Source: UBA1049 sp964525815
Lineage (GTDB): Bacteria; Bacillota; Clostridia; Oscillospirales; CAG-382
Reading direction: 5' to 3'
DNA length: 16,033 bases
NCBI GenBank assembly: GCA_964525815.1
Contig: CAZGJQ010000041.1
Span: forward strand, 1-16,033
The notes under the pieces were generated by a model. That model was not told the origin of the DNA. It saw only the letters and a program-made list of their open reading frames with translations, and ran no database searches. Below, piece after piece: positions 6,843-14,179 of this stretch. Position 1 is the stretch's first letter. Every line of letters starts with the position of its first letter. A program made the translations under genes and the position numbers.

Positions 6843-7769
6843 TTATCCGTTTACCATCTTGCTTATTTCATCCGCAAAGTTCTCTTCTCTCTTTTCAAGC
6901 CCCTCGCCTCTCTCGTACTTGACAAACGAAACAATCTTTATCTTACCGCCCAGCTCCTTGCCGATGTTCTCGGTGTAGGCCGATACCTTAATGCCGTCGT
7001 CCTTTACATACTGCTGTTCGGTAAGACAGGCACCTTCACAATACTTGTTTATCTTACCCTCCACCATCTTTTCCTTTACGGCGGCAGGCTTGTTCTTCAG
7101 CTTCTCGTCATTTTCAATTTGTCCGAGAAGCATTGACTTCTCGTTTTCGATAACACTAGCCGGAACCTCGCTGGGGTATACATAGGACGGATTCATCGCA
7201 GCTATCTGCATGCAGATATTCTTTGCATATTCCTCGAACCCCTCGGTGCTCTCAATACCGCCCTTGGTTTCAAACCTGGCAATAACGCCTGCGGCTCCGC
7301 CTCCGTGTATATAGGTGCCGGTAACACCCTCCAATACATCAAAGCGTCTGATTGACATATTTTCGCCTATAGTAAATATCTTGTCCTTGAGCGCCGCATC
7401 TACGGTCATCTCACTTCCGTTGAGCGGGAGGGCAAGAAGCGCCTCAACGCTGCTCGGCTTTTTGTCCAGTATTGTCCTTAGAACATTACTCACAAACTCC
7501 TTGAAGCTTGCATTCTTTGCAACGAAGTCGGTCTCCGAGTTCACCTCGATGATTGCAGCGGTATTGTCGCTCTTCATTATATCAACAATACCCTCGGACG
7601 CTATTCTGTCCGCCTTTTTAGCCGCCACAGAGAGTCCCTTCTCACGGAGCACCTTAACCGCCTGCTCAAAATCACCGTTCGCTTCAACAAGTGCCTTTTT
7701 GCACTCCATCATACCGCATCCGGTTTTTGCTCTCAAATCCATAACTGCTTTAGCAGAAATATTAGCCAT
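6843..7769 (-). CDS. tsf: Translation elongation factor Ts
   Basis: EF-Ts is the guanine nucleotide exchange factor that recycles EF-Tu-GDP in the cytosol. The 308-residue product has the canonical N-terminal UBA-like domain (KAVMDLRAKTGCGMMECKKA) and the TDFVAKN motif near residue 80 that contacts EF-Tu, followed by the two core subdomains. The start is fixed by homology (MANISAKAV) and by an in-frame stop immediately upstream. No Shine-Dalgarno sequence is within 20 bases of the ATG, where the sequence is almost purely A and T; the nearest purine-rich element, AAAGGA, lies more than 40 bases away with a hairpin in between. It follows rpsB after 128 bases, as in most bacteria. Confidence 0.97.
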   Translation of the reverse strand: MANISAKAVMDLRAKTGCGMMECKKALVEANGDFEQAVKVLREKGLSVAAKKADRIASEGIVDIMKSDNTAAIIEVNSETDFVAKNASFKEFVSNVLRTILDKKPSSVEALLALPLNGSEMTVDAALKDKIFTIGENMSIRRFDVLEGVTGTYIHGGGAAGVIARFETKGGIESTEGFEEYAKNICMQIAAMNPSYVYPSEVPASVIENEKSMLLGQIENDEKLKNKPAAVKEKMVEGKINKYCEGACLTEQQYVKDDGIKVSAYTENIGKELGGKIKIVSFVKYERGEGLEKREENFADEISKMVNG

Positions 7770-7786
7770 TTATATTTATTTATTCA

Positions 7787-7806
7787 TTGGCCGCGTTTGC
7801 AACCAA
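7787..7806 (-). promoter_or_regulatory. Hairpin in the rpsB-tsf intergenic leader
   Basis: On the minus strand TTGGTTGC and GCGGCCAA flank an AAAC loop, giving an 8-bp stem with two G-U pairs. It lies between the purine-rich AGAAAGGA element (7813-7820) and the tsf ATG at 7769. The same bases can be read as a tiny frame from TTG (7806) to TAA (7780-7782), 8 codons, correctly spaced from AAAGGA. Either folding or re-initiation could explain how tsf is translated without its own ribosome binding site. Function is inferred. Confidence 0.35.
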
Positions 7807-7897
7807 TAAAATTCCTTTCTCCCCTTTATTTATAGCTCTCCGGCGGTTTGGGGTAAATAGTACCGGAAAACCATATATGTCATTTGGTAATATGCTT

Positions 7898-8689
7898 TTA
7901 CTGTTTTTCTTTTTCCTTCTCGGCGTCTTCGAGGGTTACTACTTCCTCCTCGTCCTCCGATTCTTCCTCGGTCGGCTCTCCGGTCTCGCTGGAATCGGTG
8001 AACTGCTCGCCCTGCTTACCCTCAATCACAGCATCCGCAATAACCGAAGAAATAAGCTTTATAGCTCGTATTGCATCGTCGTTGCCCGGAATAATATGGT
8101 CAATTTCGTCGGGGTCGCAGTTTGTATCCACTATTGCGATAACGGGAATACCCAGCTTCCTTGCTTCGTCCACTGCATTCTTTTCCTTCTTTGGGTCAAC
8201 AATGAATATAGCGGAGGGAAGTCCGTTCATATCCTTTATACCGCCTAAATTGCGTTCAAGGTCTGCCATCTCCTTCATAAGTGCGGCGACCTCCTTCTTG
8301 GGAAGCAGATCAAAGGTTCCGTCCTCGGACATTTTGTTAAGATTGTGCAGCTTCTGGATAGACTTCTTAATGGTCTTGAAGTTGGTGAGCATTCCTCCCA
8401 GCCAGCGCACATTAACATAGAACATCTCAGCTCTTGCGGCCTCTTCCTTTATAGCGTCCTGAGCCTGCTTTTTTGTGCCTACGAACAGAATGTTGCCGCC
8501 GTCAAGCACGATGTCACGCACAAACATATAGGCATCCTCTACCTTCTTAACCGTTTTTTGAAGGTCAATGATATAGATGCCGTTTCGTTCGGTGAAGATG
8601 TATTCCGCCATTTTGGGGTTCCATCTTCTGGTCTGGTGTCCGAAGTGTACACCTGCCTCGAGTAATTGCTTCATAGAAATTACTGCCAT
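7898..8689 (-). CDS. rpsB: 30S ribosomal protein S2
   Basis: S2 binds the 16S rRNA at the head-body junction of the small subunit late in assembly. The 263-residue sequence has the classical N-terminus (MKQLLEAGVHFGHQTRRWNP), the FVGTKKQAQ and WLGGMLTNFKTI motifs, and the VDTNCDP region. An acidic tail (about residues 232-263, mostly Glu, Asp, Ser and Lys) extends beyond the core; such tails are variable in Firmicutes. Start ATG is preceded by AAGGAG with 5-base spacing. It is the first gene of the rpsB-tsf operon with its own promoter and a structured leader. Confidence 0.98.
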   Translation of the reverse strand: MAVISMKQLLEAGVHFGHQTRRWNPKMAEYIFTERNGIYIIDLQKTVKKVEDAYMFVRDIVLDGGNILFVGTKKQAQDAIKEEAARAEMFYVNVRWLGGMLTNFKTIKKSIQKLHNLNKMSEDGTFDLLPKKEVAALMKEMADLERNLGGIKDMNGLPSAIFIVDPKKEKNAVDEARKLGIPVIAIVDTNCDPDEIDHIIPGNDDAIRAIKLISSVIADAVIEGKQGEQFTDSSETGEPTEEESEDEEEVVTLEDAEKEKEKQ

Positions 8690-8813
8690 GTTTTCTCCTT
8701 AATCCCGGGTTTTACCCGCCACCGTTTTTGTTTTTACGCACTGTCAAACGAAGAAGCTTCGCACCCGGACAGGACGCATATACGGTGTGTGAAATAATTG
8801 CTTATCAAAAAGC
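8690..8813 (-). promoter_or_regulatory. Structured 5' leader of rpsB, possible autoregulatory RNA
   Basis: About 124 bases separate the predicted transcription start from the rpsB ATG. On the plus-strand coordinates, CTGTC (8741-8745) pairs with GACAG (8768-8772) around an inner perfect CGAAG/CTTCG hairpin with a 3-base loop (8749-8761). A second hairpin, CGGGT/ACCCG (8706-8718), lies only 5 bases upstream of the ribosome binding site (8695-8700). Ribosomal protein operons are often controlled by their own product binding such leaders; I do not recognise a named Rfam family here. Confidence 0.4.
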
Positions 8814-8819
8814 CTTAGT

Positions 8820-8848
8820 ATTATATCACGCAAGCCGGCTTTTTGCAA
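8820..8848 (-). promoter_or_regulatory. Sigma-A promoter of the rpsB-tsf operon
   Basis: On the minus strand -35 TTGCAA (8843-8848) and a perfect -10 TATAAT (8820-8825) are separated by 17 bases. The predicted start near 8813 gives the ~124-base rpsB leader. Confidence 0.85.
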
Positions 8849-8890
8849 TACTTTTTTACGAAAAATACTGTAACAAAGGGAAATATATGA

Positions 8891-8920
8891 AAAAAGCACT
8901 CCGATTGGAGTACTTTTTTT
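8891..8920 (-). terminator. Terminator of the sigma/beta-propeller operon
   Basis: AAAAAG-C-ACTCC (8891-8902) pairs with GGAGT-A-CTTTTT (8907-8918) around a GATT loop, with one C/A mismatch. An A/T tract on each side makes it usable in both directions. It separates the beta-propeller gene from the rpsB promoter. A second hairpin, CTTCCGGT (8921-8928) with ACCGGAAG (8943-8950), lies between it and the stop codon at 8967. Confidence 0.75.
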
Positions 8921-8966
8921 CTTCCGGTATTTTGAGAGGGTAACCGGAAGCCGATTAGGGGATTGA

Positions 8967-11153
8967 CTATTTAAAGGTATGGATGTCTTTCTGTGCGAAG
9001 GAAGAAATATCATAGGAGGCGATAAATTCGTTTTCGGAAAAGATATAAGCGTAATCCCCTATATAAAAACCTCTTAGTCCTTGGTATTTATAGCTGTCAC
9101 TCAGCTCTATGCTGCCAAGCTTGACAAATTCCTTGTTCTCGTACTTATAGAATACATATCCCGAGTTTGAGGAGTAATATTCATTGCTGCTTTTACTGTA
9201 ATTGACCGGGAAACCTATTATATTCTTTTGCGCATCCACAAGAATTGCCTTGTGGTTGTTAAGAGCTGCGCTACCGTAGTAATTTATTCCCAGCTTCAGA
9301 ACAGCCTGCTCGGTAACATCAGTCTTGTCGCTGACATTAAACATGGAGAGCTTAAGTCCCTCAATGCCGCCCGTATTTTCATCTGCATGCTGACCGAAGC
9401 CGAATAAAAGTCCCTCTCCGTACGGGTGCATATAGGTGGAGAAGCCGGGTATCTTGAGCTCGGAAAGTATCTTGGGCTGTGTAGCATCGGAAAGGTCGAT
9501 AGCGAACAGCGGGTCAACCTGACGGAAGGTAACCATGTATCCGATTTCCCCGTCAAAGCGAACCGAATATATCCTTTCCTCCGGTGCTATTTCGGTAATC
9601 GCACTGATTATATTCATATCCTCATTTAGTATATATAGATTATTATAATAGGTGGTCTGTCGATAATAATAGTACCTTTTTGAATCATAATCTTGATAGC
9701 TATTCTCTGGCAGCTCATATTCATAAACGGTGGTCGCAATCCGAAAAGCTCCGTCATACTCGTCCATAGCAAACTGGTTTATCAGGTTGCCCTCCACGCT
9801 TCCGCTTGCCGTATAGGAGACCTCGGCGTCCGAAATGGAAAAACGGTACAGGTTGGTTTCACCGTCAACCTTGGTTTGCGGGGGCTCATTATCCGTGCTG
9901 ATTTCGTCAGACTCCATCCAATAATTAATATTATTCGACTTATACGACGCTATATATATATTATCACCGCTGGCATAAACCGTTCCGGAAAAACCGAGCA
10001 CAGAGGCGCTGGAAATATGATTATCCGGTCTGGTAACATCAATTCCCGAAATAACCGTATAAACTGCGCTTGTCATTTCTTCGGCTACATAGATGCAGCT
10101 TGACGGAACGAGATGATTCTCGCCATAGGAGGAGCAATAGGGGATATAGCTCTCCGGCTTATCCTCGTCCGCTTGGTTGACATAATGATTGGTTACTATA
10201 TATAAATCCGAGCCTATCATACGAGAGGAGTTATAGCTCCCGCTTTGATACAATTCATTTTTAAACACCGGATTGGCTCTGTCGCTTATGTCGTACACCT
10301 CTACGGCGGTAATATATACGATTGGATAATAATAACCGCTGTGATTGAACAGCCTGCTCTCGTCCGATACCTTCGCAGCATCGTGCTTATAACCGGATTT
10401 AATAAAAATCAAGGTATCGCCATACAACAGAATCTCTGTAAGAACATACCGGACATCATTTTCGTTGCGAATCCTTACGGTGGAAACAAGGTCTATTTCT
10501 CCGTTATCGGCAGAAAGAATATATACTCTGCCCTTTGTATCTTCGGTTGCTTTTTCGTTTTCTGCGGCAAAACCATAATATCTATACCCGTAGTAGGGGT
10601 TGGTGTTTCCGCAGGCATAGATATATCTGCCGTCCGTCTTTATAATATCCGCCTCATGAACTCCCGCAACCTGATTGTTGGTGTCCGAATAATCGGGTGT
10701 ACTGCTGCTCGATTTATCGGAGGAGCTCTCAAGTGCTCCTTCAGCAACAATTCCGTTAAGCATTAAACTATCACTAAAAAAACTACCCAATCCTCTGTAA
10801 TAAAAATAGCTCTGAGGGGATGACGAGTTAAGCTTTTCATATATATCCGAGTAGCTGGAGCCTGCGCTTAACGGTACAGAGGCGCTGGAGGGAATAACCT
10901 TTCCGCTTGCGGGAACTAAAACATAAGGGTTTTCCGTTCCGCTGACCGTTTCGGGCGGCGACGAATTCATAATTACAAACGCAAAGGTACCGAACAGCAG
11001 ACAAAGGCAGGTAACAAGTGCGACCATTTGCCTGTTTCTGAACGCATGGGGCTTATGCTTAAGTGAGTCAAGTATTTTTTCTCTTGTCTTAGTAAGGGCA
11101 TCCTCGCTCGGCGTTATTTTTTCCATATCACGGGTATATTTACCCTTGAACAT
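8967..11153 (-). CDS. Membrane-anchored beta-propeller protein, candidate anti-sigma factor
   Basis: The product is about 728 residues. An N-terminal cytoplasmic part of ~42 residues (KITPSEDALTKTREKILDSL) is followed by one membrane segment (MVALVTCLCLLFGTFAFVIM), a Ser-rich linker, and a large extracytoplasmic domain. The linker ends in YSDTNNQVAGVHEADIIKTD, the hallmark entry motif of the bacterial Beta_propel family (PF09826), and the remainder contains repeated YDISD/VFDISD-like blades. The gene overlaps the upstream ECF sigma gene by 14-20 bases, and an N-terminal cytosolic segment plus one helix plus an outside sensor domain is anti-sigma architecture, so I infer it restrains that sigma. 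The frame allows ATG at 11159, but GAGG is then only 3 bases away; the ATG at 11153 has 9-base spacing and is preferred. Ligand unknown. Confidence 0.82.
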   Translation of the reverse strand: MFKGKYTRDMEKITPSEDALTKTREKILDSLKHKPHAFRNRQMVALVTCLCLLFGTFAFVIMNSSPPETVSGTENPYVLVPASGKVIPSSASVPLSAGSSYSDIYEKLNSSSPQSYFYYRGLGSFFSDSLMLNGIVAEGALESSSDKSSSSTPDYSDTNNQVAGVHEADIIKTDGRYIYACGNTNPYYGYRYYGFAAENEKATEDTKGRVYILSADNGEIDLVSTVRIRNENDVRYVLTEILLYGDTLIFIKSGYKHDAAKVSDESRLFNHSGYYYPIVYITAVEVYDISDRANPVFKNELYQSGSYNSSRMIGSDLYIVTNHYVNQADEDKPESYIPYCSSYGENHLVPSSCIYVAEEMTSAVYTVISGIDVTRPDNHISSASVLGFSGTVYASGDNIYIASYKSNNINYWMESDEISTDNEPPQTKVDGETNLYRFSISDAEVSYTASGSVEGNLINQFAMDEYDGAFRIATTVYEYELPENSYQDYDSKRYYYYRQTTYYNNLYILNEDMNIISAITEIAPEERIYSVRFDGEIGYMVTFRQVDPLFAIDLSDATQPKILSELKIPGFSTYMHPYGEGLLFGFGQHADENTGGIEGLKLSMFNVSDKTDVTEQAVLKLGINYYGSAALNNHKAILVDAQKNIIGFPVNYSKSSNEYYSSNSGYVFYKYENKEFVKLGSIELSDSYKYQGLRGFYIGDYAYIFSENEFIASYDISSFAQKDIHTFK

Positions 11154-11652
11154 TCTCATTCACCTCAAGTAAGTTTTTTAATTTTTTTCTTGCACGCATA
11201 AGAACAGATTTTATACAGGATTCGCTTTTATCCATCAGACCTGCAATCTCTCTGACGCTGTAATCCTCATAATAATACAGATGAACAACCGTTCTCATAT
11301 CCTTAGGTAGCTCTAAAACCGCATAGAAAACCTCGCTCCTCTCGGTTATAAAGGTGGAGAGAGCATCCTCGCACTGATTTTGGTCGAGTCCGGTGGTTCT
11401 TTTAAACCATGACGAGGTCAAAAGGCTTTTTGTCCGGTTAATGGTTACCCGTATAAACCAAGCCTTTTCATGCTCCTCGCTCTCAAAGCAGGGCTTGCTT
11501 TTTATGTATCTTAAAAAGACATCCTGCATCACATCCTCGGCATCGTGCGAGTTTTTTGTTCTCGAATATGCGATTCTAAACACCATATCCGAATACTTTT
11601 CAAGAATACTTTCAACCGAATCGTTCACAGGTAAAGAATGACTGCTTATCAT
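11140..11652 (-). CDS. ECF-type RNA polymerase sigma factor
   Basis: This is a two-domain sigma-70-family factor of about 170 residues. Region 2 spans roughly residues 15-85, with the motifs MVFRIAYSRTKNSHDAEDVMQDVFLRY and a Trp/Arg-rich end (HEKAWFIRVTINR). Region 4 spans roughly 115-165 (LPKDMRTVVHLYYYEDYSVREIA) followed by a helix-turn-helix, SESCIKSVLMRARKKLKNLL. There is no sigma 1 or 3 domain, as in ECF factors. The frame is open back to a TTG at 11727, but ATG at 11652 has GGGGATGG just upstream and fits the family's start. It overlaps the beta-propeller gene downstream, probably its membrane regulator. I found no convincing ECF-type -35/-10 in front of it, so autoregulation is not demonstrated. 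Confidence 0.9.
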   Translation of the reverse strand: MISSHSLPVNDSVESILEKYSDMVFRIAYSRTKNSHDAEDVMQDVFLRYIKSKPCFESEEHEKAWFIRVTINRTKSLLTSSWFKRTTGLDQNQCEDALSTFITERSEVFYAVLELPKDMRTVVHLYYYEDYSVREIAGLMDKSESCIKSVLMRARKKLKNLLEVNENVQG

Positions 11653-11676
11653 TTTTCCATCCCCTAAGTCTTTATT

Positions 11677-11704
11677 GCAGAGGTAATGTAGGCAAACCTC
11701 TTGC
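11677..11704 (-). promoter_or_regulatory. Hairpin in the leader of the sigma factor gene
   Basis: AGAGGT (11679-11684) pairs perfectly with ACCTCT (11696-11701), and GC on each side extends the stem with one bulged T. It lies about 15 bases upstream of the likely ribosome binding site of the sigma gene. Role unknown. Confidence 0.3.
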
Positions 11705-11779
11705 TTTTGGCTACCCTCCCTGCACAAGCAGCAGTTCCTAAAAGAATTCGGTTCTGCTAATAATACCTTTCAGGGAGGC

Positions 11780-11854
11780 ATTTGGTTGCATATAGCAAAA
11801 ATATATCTTTTTCCTTAATAGTGAGTAAAAAAGCGCAAATTGTTTCAACCAAAT
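11780..11854. repeat. 9-bp perfect inverted repeat, 57-base spacing
   Basis: ATTTGGTTG (11780-11788) and CAACCAAAT (11846-11854) are exact reverse complements in the gap between the epimerase terminator and the sigma factor gene. The interval is A/T-rich, and no convincing promoter is visible in it. It could be an operator pair or chance. Confidence 0.3.
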
Positions 11855-11881
11855 AAAAAACGGACATTTTTTAAGTGTCCG
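11855..11881 (-). terminator. Terminator of the N-acylglucosamine 2-epimerase-like gene
   Basis: CGGACATTT (11861-11869) pairs with AAGTGTCCG (11873-11881), including one wobble, around a 3-base loop. On the minus strand it is followed by TTTTTT (11855-11860). It lies 13 bases beyond the stop codon at 11895. Confidence 0.85.
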
Positions 11882-11894
11882 AATTTTTGTCATT

Positions 11895-13115
11895 TTATAA
11901 TATAGTACCCATTTCCGTTCCGTTTTCCAGCCAGCCGAGAATAGCCTCGCATACCATAAGGCAGCGTGGATGATGGAAGGGTCCCTTCCACATCGAGCCT
12001 TTTTGTGTATGAGATACCGTGCCGTCCTTATGAAGATAGCCGTACCATTCACCGAAATCCTTATCCGCAAAATGTCCGAAGGCATATAGATGTGTTTTTT
12101 CAAACCAATCCCAGTATTTTTTTTCTCCGGTAAGACCGTACGCAAGCAGGGTTGCGATAAGAACCTCGTTATGCACCCACCAGAGCTTCATATCCCACTC
12201 AAGCTGCTCGCAGGGCTTACCGGACACATCAGTGAAGTATACAAAACCGCCGAATTGCTCATCCCAGCCCCATTCGAGAGACCAGTCGAGAATATTTAGC
12301 GCTTTTGTGAGCAAATCCTTATCCTTTGTATAAATGGCTTGATTCATCAAAAACCAGCTGTTCTCAATGGAATGACCAGGGTTTATGGTTCTGCCAGCCG
12401 GAGTGTCTATAAACTCACCGTTTGGTCCGACGCATTCAAGTACGCATTTTCTGTCAGGCTTATAATGAAGATTTATAATAGACTCCACCATTTCGTCCGC
12501 CACTTTTGTGTAATATTCTGCTTTATCAGGATTACAGCGACGAAGCAATTGCGCCGAGCTTACCAACACCATCGGGACAGCCGAAGCACGGTCCGCACGG
12601 GTGGAGGCATAAGTCTTTGGAGTTATCTTAAAGGGATCGGACTCGGGATTGCGGAAAACACTCAGCATAAGCTCAAAGCACTCCTCCGCTTTTGAGAGCG
12701 CCCTTTTGTCACCGGTAGCCAGTGCGTATTCAGCCATTCCTATTACGAAAAAGCTCTCGGAAAACATATAGCGCCGCTTACGCAGAGGCTTGCCGTCCTT
12801 TGTAACCGTGAAGAACATCCTGCCGTCAGCATCCGTGCAGTATTTTTGCAAGAATCCCTTGCCCGTTTCGGCGGCGTCCAGCCATTCCTGTTTTTTCCCA
12901 TATCGATTTATGAGTGCGGAAAAGGTCCACAGGCATCTGCCCTGAAACCATACCGATTTATCATCGTTATAGCTCTTTCCCTCTCTGTCAAGGCTGGTTA
13001 TGTAGCCTCCGTTTTCCTTATCCAAAAGGTCGCTCTGCATCCAAAAGGGAATGCAGTCCTCCAGGAGCTGGTTGCGATAAAACTGCCTGTACGAGGCAAA
13101 GGTGTTCTTGTTCAT
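11895..13115 (-). CDS. N-acylglucosamine 2-epimerase (AGE) family sugar epimerase
   Basis: The 406-residue enzyme has the (alpha/alpha)6-barrel family pattern and standard length. Visible motifs are VWFQGRCLWTF (Arg60), TINPGHSIENSW (His248), KLWWVHNEVL (His315) and MWKGPFHHPR (His381/382); Arg60, His248 and the last His are the positions expected for the epimerisation site. The family interconverts N-acetylglucosamine and N-acetylmannosamine, but cellobiose 2-epimerases and other aldose isomerases share the fold, so the substrate is open. No nan (sialic acid) genes are nearby. Start ATG follows AAGGAAG with about 10-base spacing; a strong promoter lies in front. It is monocistronic and divergent from the LRR lipoprotein gene. 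Confidence 0.88.
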   Translation of the reverse strand: MNKNTFASYRQFYRNQLLEDCIPFWMQSDLLDKENGGYITSLDREGKSYNDDKSVWFQGRCLWTFSALINRYGKKQEWLDAAETGKGFLQKYCTDADGRMFFTVTKDGKPLRKRRYMFSESFFVIGMAEYALATGDKRALSKAEECFELMLSVFRNPESDPFKITPKTYASTRADRASAVPMVLVSSAQLLRRCNPDKAEYYTKVADEMVESIINLHYKPDRKCVLECVGPNGEFIDTPAGRTINPGHSIENSWFLMNQAIYTKDKDLLTKALNILDWSLEWGWDEQFGGFVYFTDVSGKPCEQLEWDMKLWWVHNEVLIATLLAYGLTGEKKYWDWFEKTHLYAFGHFADKDFGEWYGYLHKDGTVSHTQKGSMWKGPFHHPRCLMVCEAILGWLENGTEMGTIL

Positions 13116-13152
13116 AAAAAAAGCACTTCCTTAATTTTTTATTGTTGGCTTT

Positions 13153-13181
13153 ATTTTACTTTTTTTATTGCTGCTTGTCAA
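13153..13181 (-). promoter_or_regulatory. Sigma-A promoter of the epimerase gene
   Basis: On the minus strand, -35 TTGACA (13176-13181) and -10 TAAAAT (13153-13158) have a 17-base spacer. Its -35 is only 17 bases from the -35 of the divergent promoter at 13199-13227. Confidence 0.85.
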
Positions 13182-13198
13182 CGATGCAAATAATGAAA

Positions 13199-13227
13199 TT
13201 GACAAATAATAACACGGGTGATATAAT
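13199..13227 (+). promoter_or_regulatory. Consensus sigma-A promoter of the LRR lipoprotein gene
   Basis: TTGACA (13199-13204), a 17-base spacer and TATAAT (13222-13227) match the vegetative consensus exactly. The leader is only about 25 bases. Confidence 0.9.
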
Positions 13228-13258
13228 TAATCGATTATAACAAACGGCGGTGAAATAT

Positions 13259-14092
13259 ATGAAAAGATTATTTGCTCTTTTTCTTGCATTGACTATGCTA
13301 ACAGGATTGTCCTCCTGCTCATTGATAAAAAAATATGCGTTGGGTACCGAGGAGGAGGAAAAGCCTGCCGGTTATATTAGTACCAAAGAAAACGATTTGT
13401 TCGTTTATGATGTTTTCAGAGATTATATAGCCATAACAGGATATATTGGAGAGGAAACCGAACTGATAATACCCGAGGTCATCGACAACAAGCCGGTTAC
13501 CACCATAGGCTCAATCGCTTTTTTTGAAAACAATATAGTGGAGAGCATTATACTTCCCCAAACCCTGACCACAATTGAAGGGAGCGCGTTTTATTACTGC
13601 GAGAACCTTACCGAGCTGGAGATTCCAAAAGGTGTTACCTCAATCGGAGAGCGTGCCTTCGCATGGTGCTCCTCTCTGAAGCGGATACAGCTGCCGCAGG
13701 GTATATCTGAGATTCGTGATTATACATTCAATCATTGCAGCTCCCTTGAGGAGATAATAATACCCGATTCTGTAAGAAGAATCGGAACACGTGCTTTTTC
13801 CTGGTGCTCGTCTCTTGAGGAAATTGAGCTTCCTCCCTCGGTTATTTCCGTTGGTGACAATGCTTTTTTGAGCTGTGGCTCAATGAGGTATGCGATAGTA
13901 CACGGCAATACGGATGATTTCGGAGTTGGTGTTTTCGATGACTGCGAGCTGCTGACCGTAGTTACCTCCGAGGGAACGCCCTGCTACATTTATTGTATTG
14001 ACAACGGATATCCCACAATTTCCGAGAAACCGGAGGAGCTTGATCAAAGCGACGACCTGAGCAGCGAGGACTCCGAGGAGCTTAATAATTAA
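13259..14092 (+). CDS. BspA-type leucine-rich-repeat lipoprotein
   Basis: The ~277-residue secreted protein begins with a lipoprotein signal peptide: Lys-Arg, a hydrophobic core (LFALFLALTMLTG) and the lipobox LSSC, so Cys would be lipidated and the protein tethered outside the membrane. From about residue 75 to 215 it carries five to six 23-residue LRR_5/BspA repeats of the form I-x-x-x-AF-x-x-C-x-x-L-x-x-I-x-I-P-x-x-V, well seen in LTELEIPKGVTSIGERAFAW and LEEIIIPDSVRRIGTRAFSW. The C-terminus is an acidic Asp/Glu/Ser tail. Such proteins mediate surface contacts in gut and oral bacteria, but the partner is unknown. ATG at 13259 is preferred to the in-frame GTG at 13250 because GGCGG lies 8 bases upstream and the signal peptide then starts MKRLF. 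Confidence 0.9.
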   Translation: MKRLFALFLALTMLTGLSSCSLIKKYALGTEEEEKPAGYISTKENDLFVYDVFRDYIAITGYIGEETELIIPEVIDNKPVTTIGSIAFFENNIVESIILPQTLTTIEGSAFYYCENLTELEIPKGVTSIGERAFAWCSSLKRIQLPQGISEIRDYTFNHCSSLEEIIIPDSVRRIGTRAFSWCSSLEEIELPPSVISVGDNAFLSCGSMRYAIVHGNTDDFGVGVFDDCELLTVVTSEGTPCYIYCIDNGYPTISEKPEELDQSDDLSSEDSEELNN

Positions 14093-14110
14093 AGAAAAAA
14101 CAATAAAAGA

Positions 14111-14149
14111 AACCCCTCTTTCTCAAGCAAGGCAGTAGAAAGAGGGGTT
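14111..14149. terminator. Convergent terminator hairpin
   Basis: A perfect 13-bp stem, AACCCCTCTTTCT (14111-14123) with AGAAAGAGGGGTT (14137-14149), has a 13-base loop. On the minus strand it is followed by a T-rich tract, so it best serves the M23 peptidase gene; on the plus strand no T run follows, so it would be weaker for the LRR gene. Confidence 0.8.
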
Positions 14150-14179
14150 AAATTCAATCGGATTCTATATGAAGAAGTT

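Noticed and set aside
7787..8248. 153-codon plus-strand frame opposite rpsB
   Set aside because: It is the hydrophobic antisense shadow of the acidic S2 coding sequence, without start signals.
8744..9013. 89-codon minus-strand frame across the rpsB promoter
   Set aside because: It spans a terminator, a consensus promoter and the end of the beta-propeller gene, and has no ribosome binding site.
11653..11727. 25-codon N-terminal extension of the ECF sigma factor from a TTG
   Set aside because: The extension does not resemble sigma region 2, contains the leader hairpin, and the ATG at 11652 has its own ribosome binding site.
11738..12145. 135-codon minus-strand frame overlapping the end of the epimerase gene
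   Set aside because: It is an out-of-frame shadow of the epimerase continuing through its terminator.
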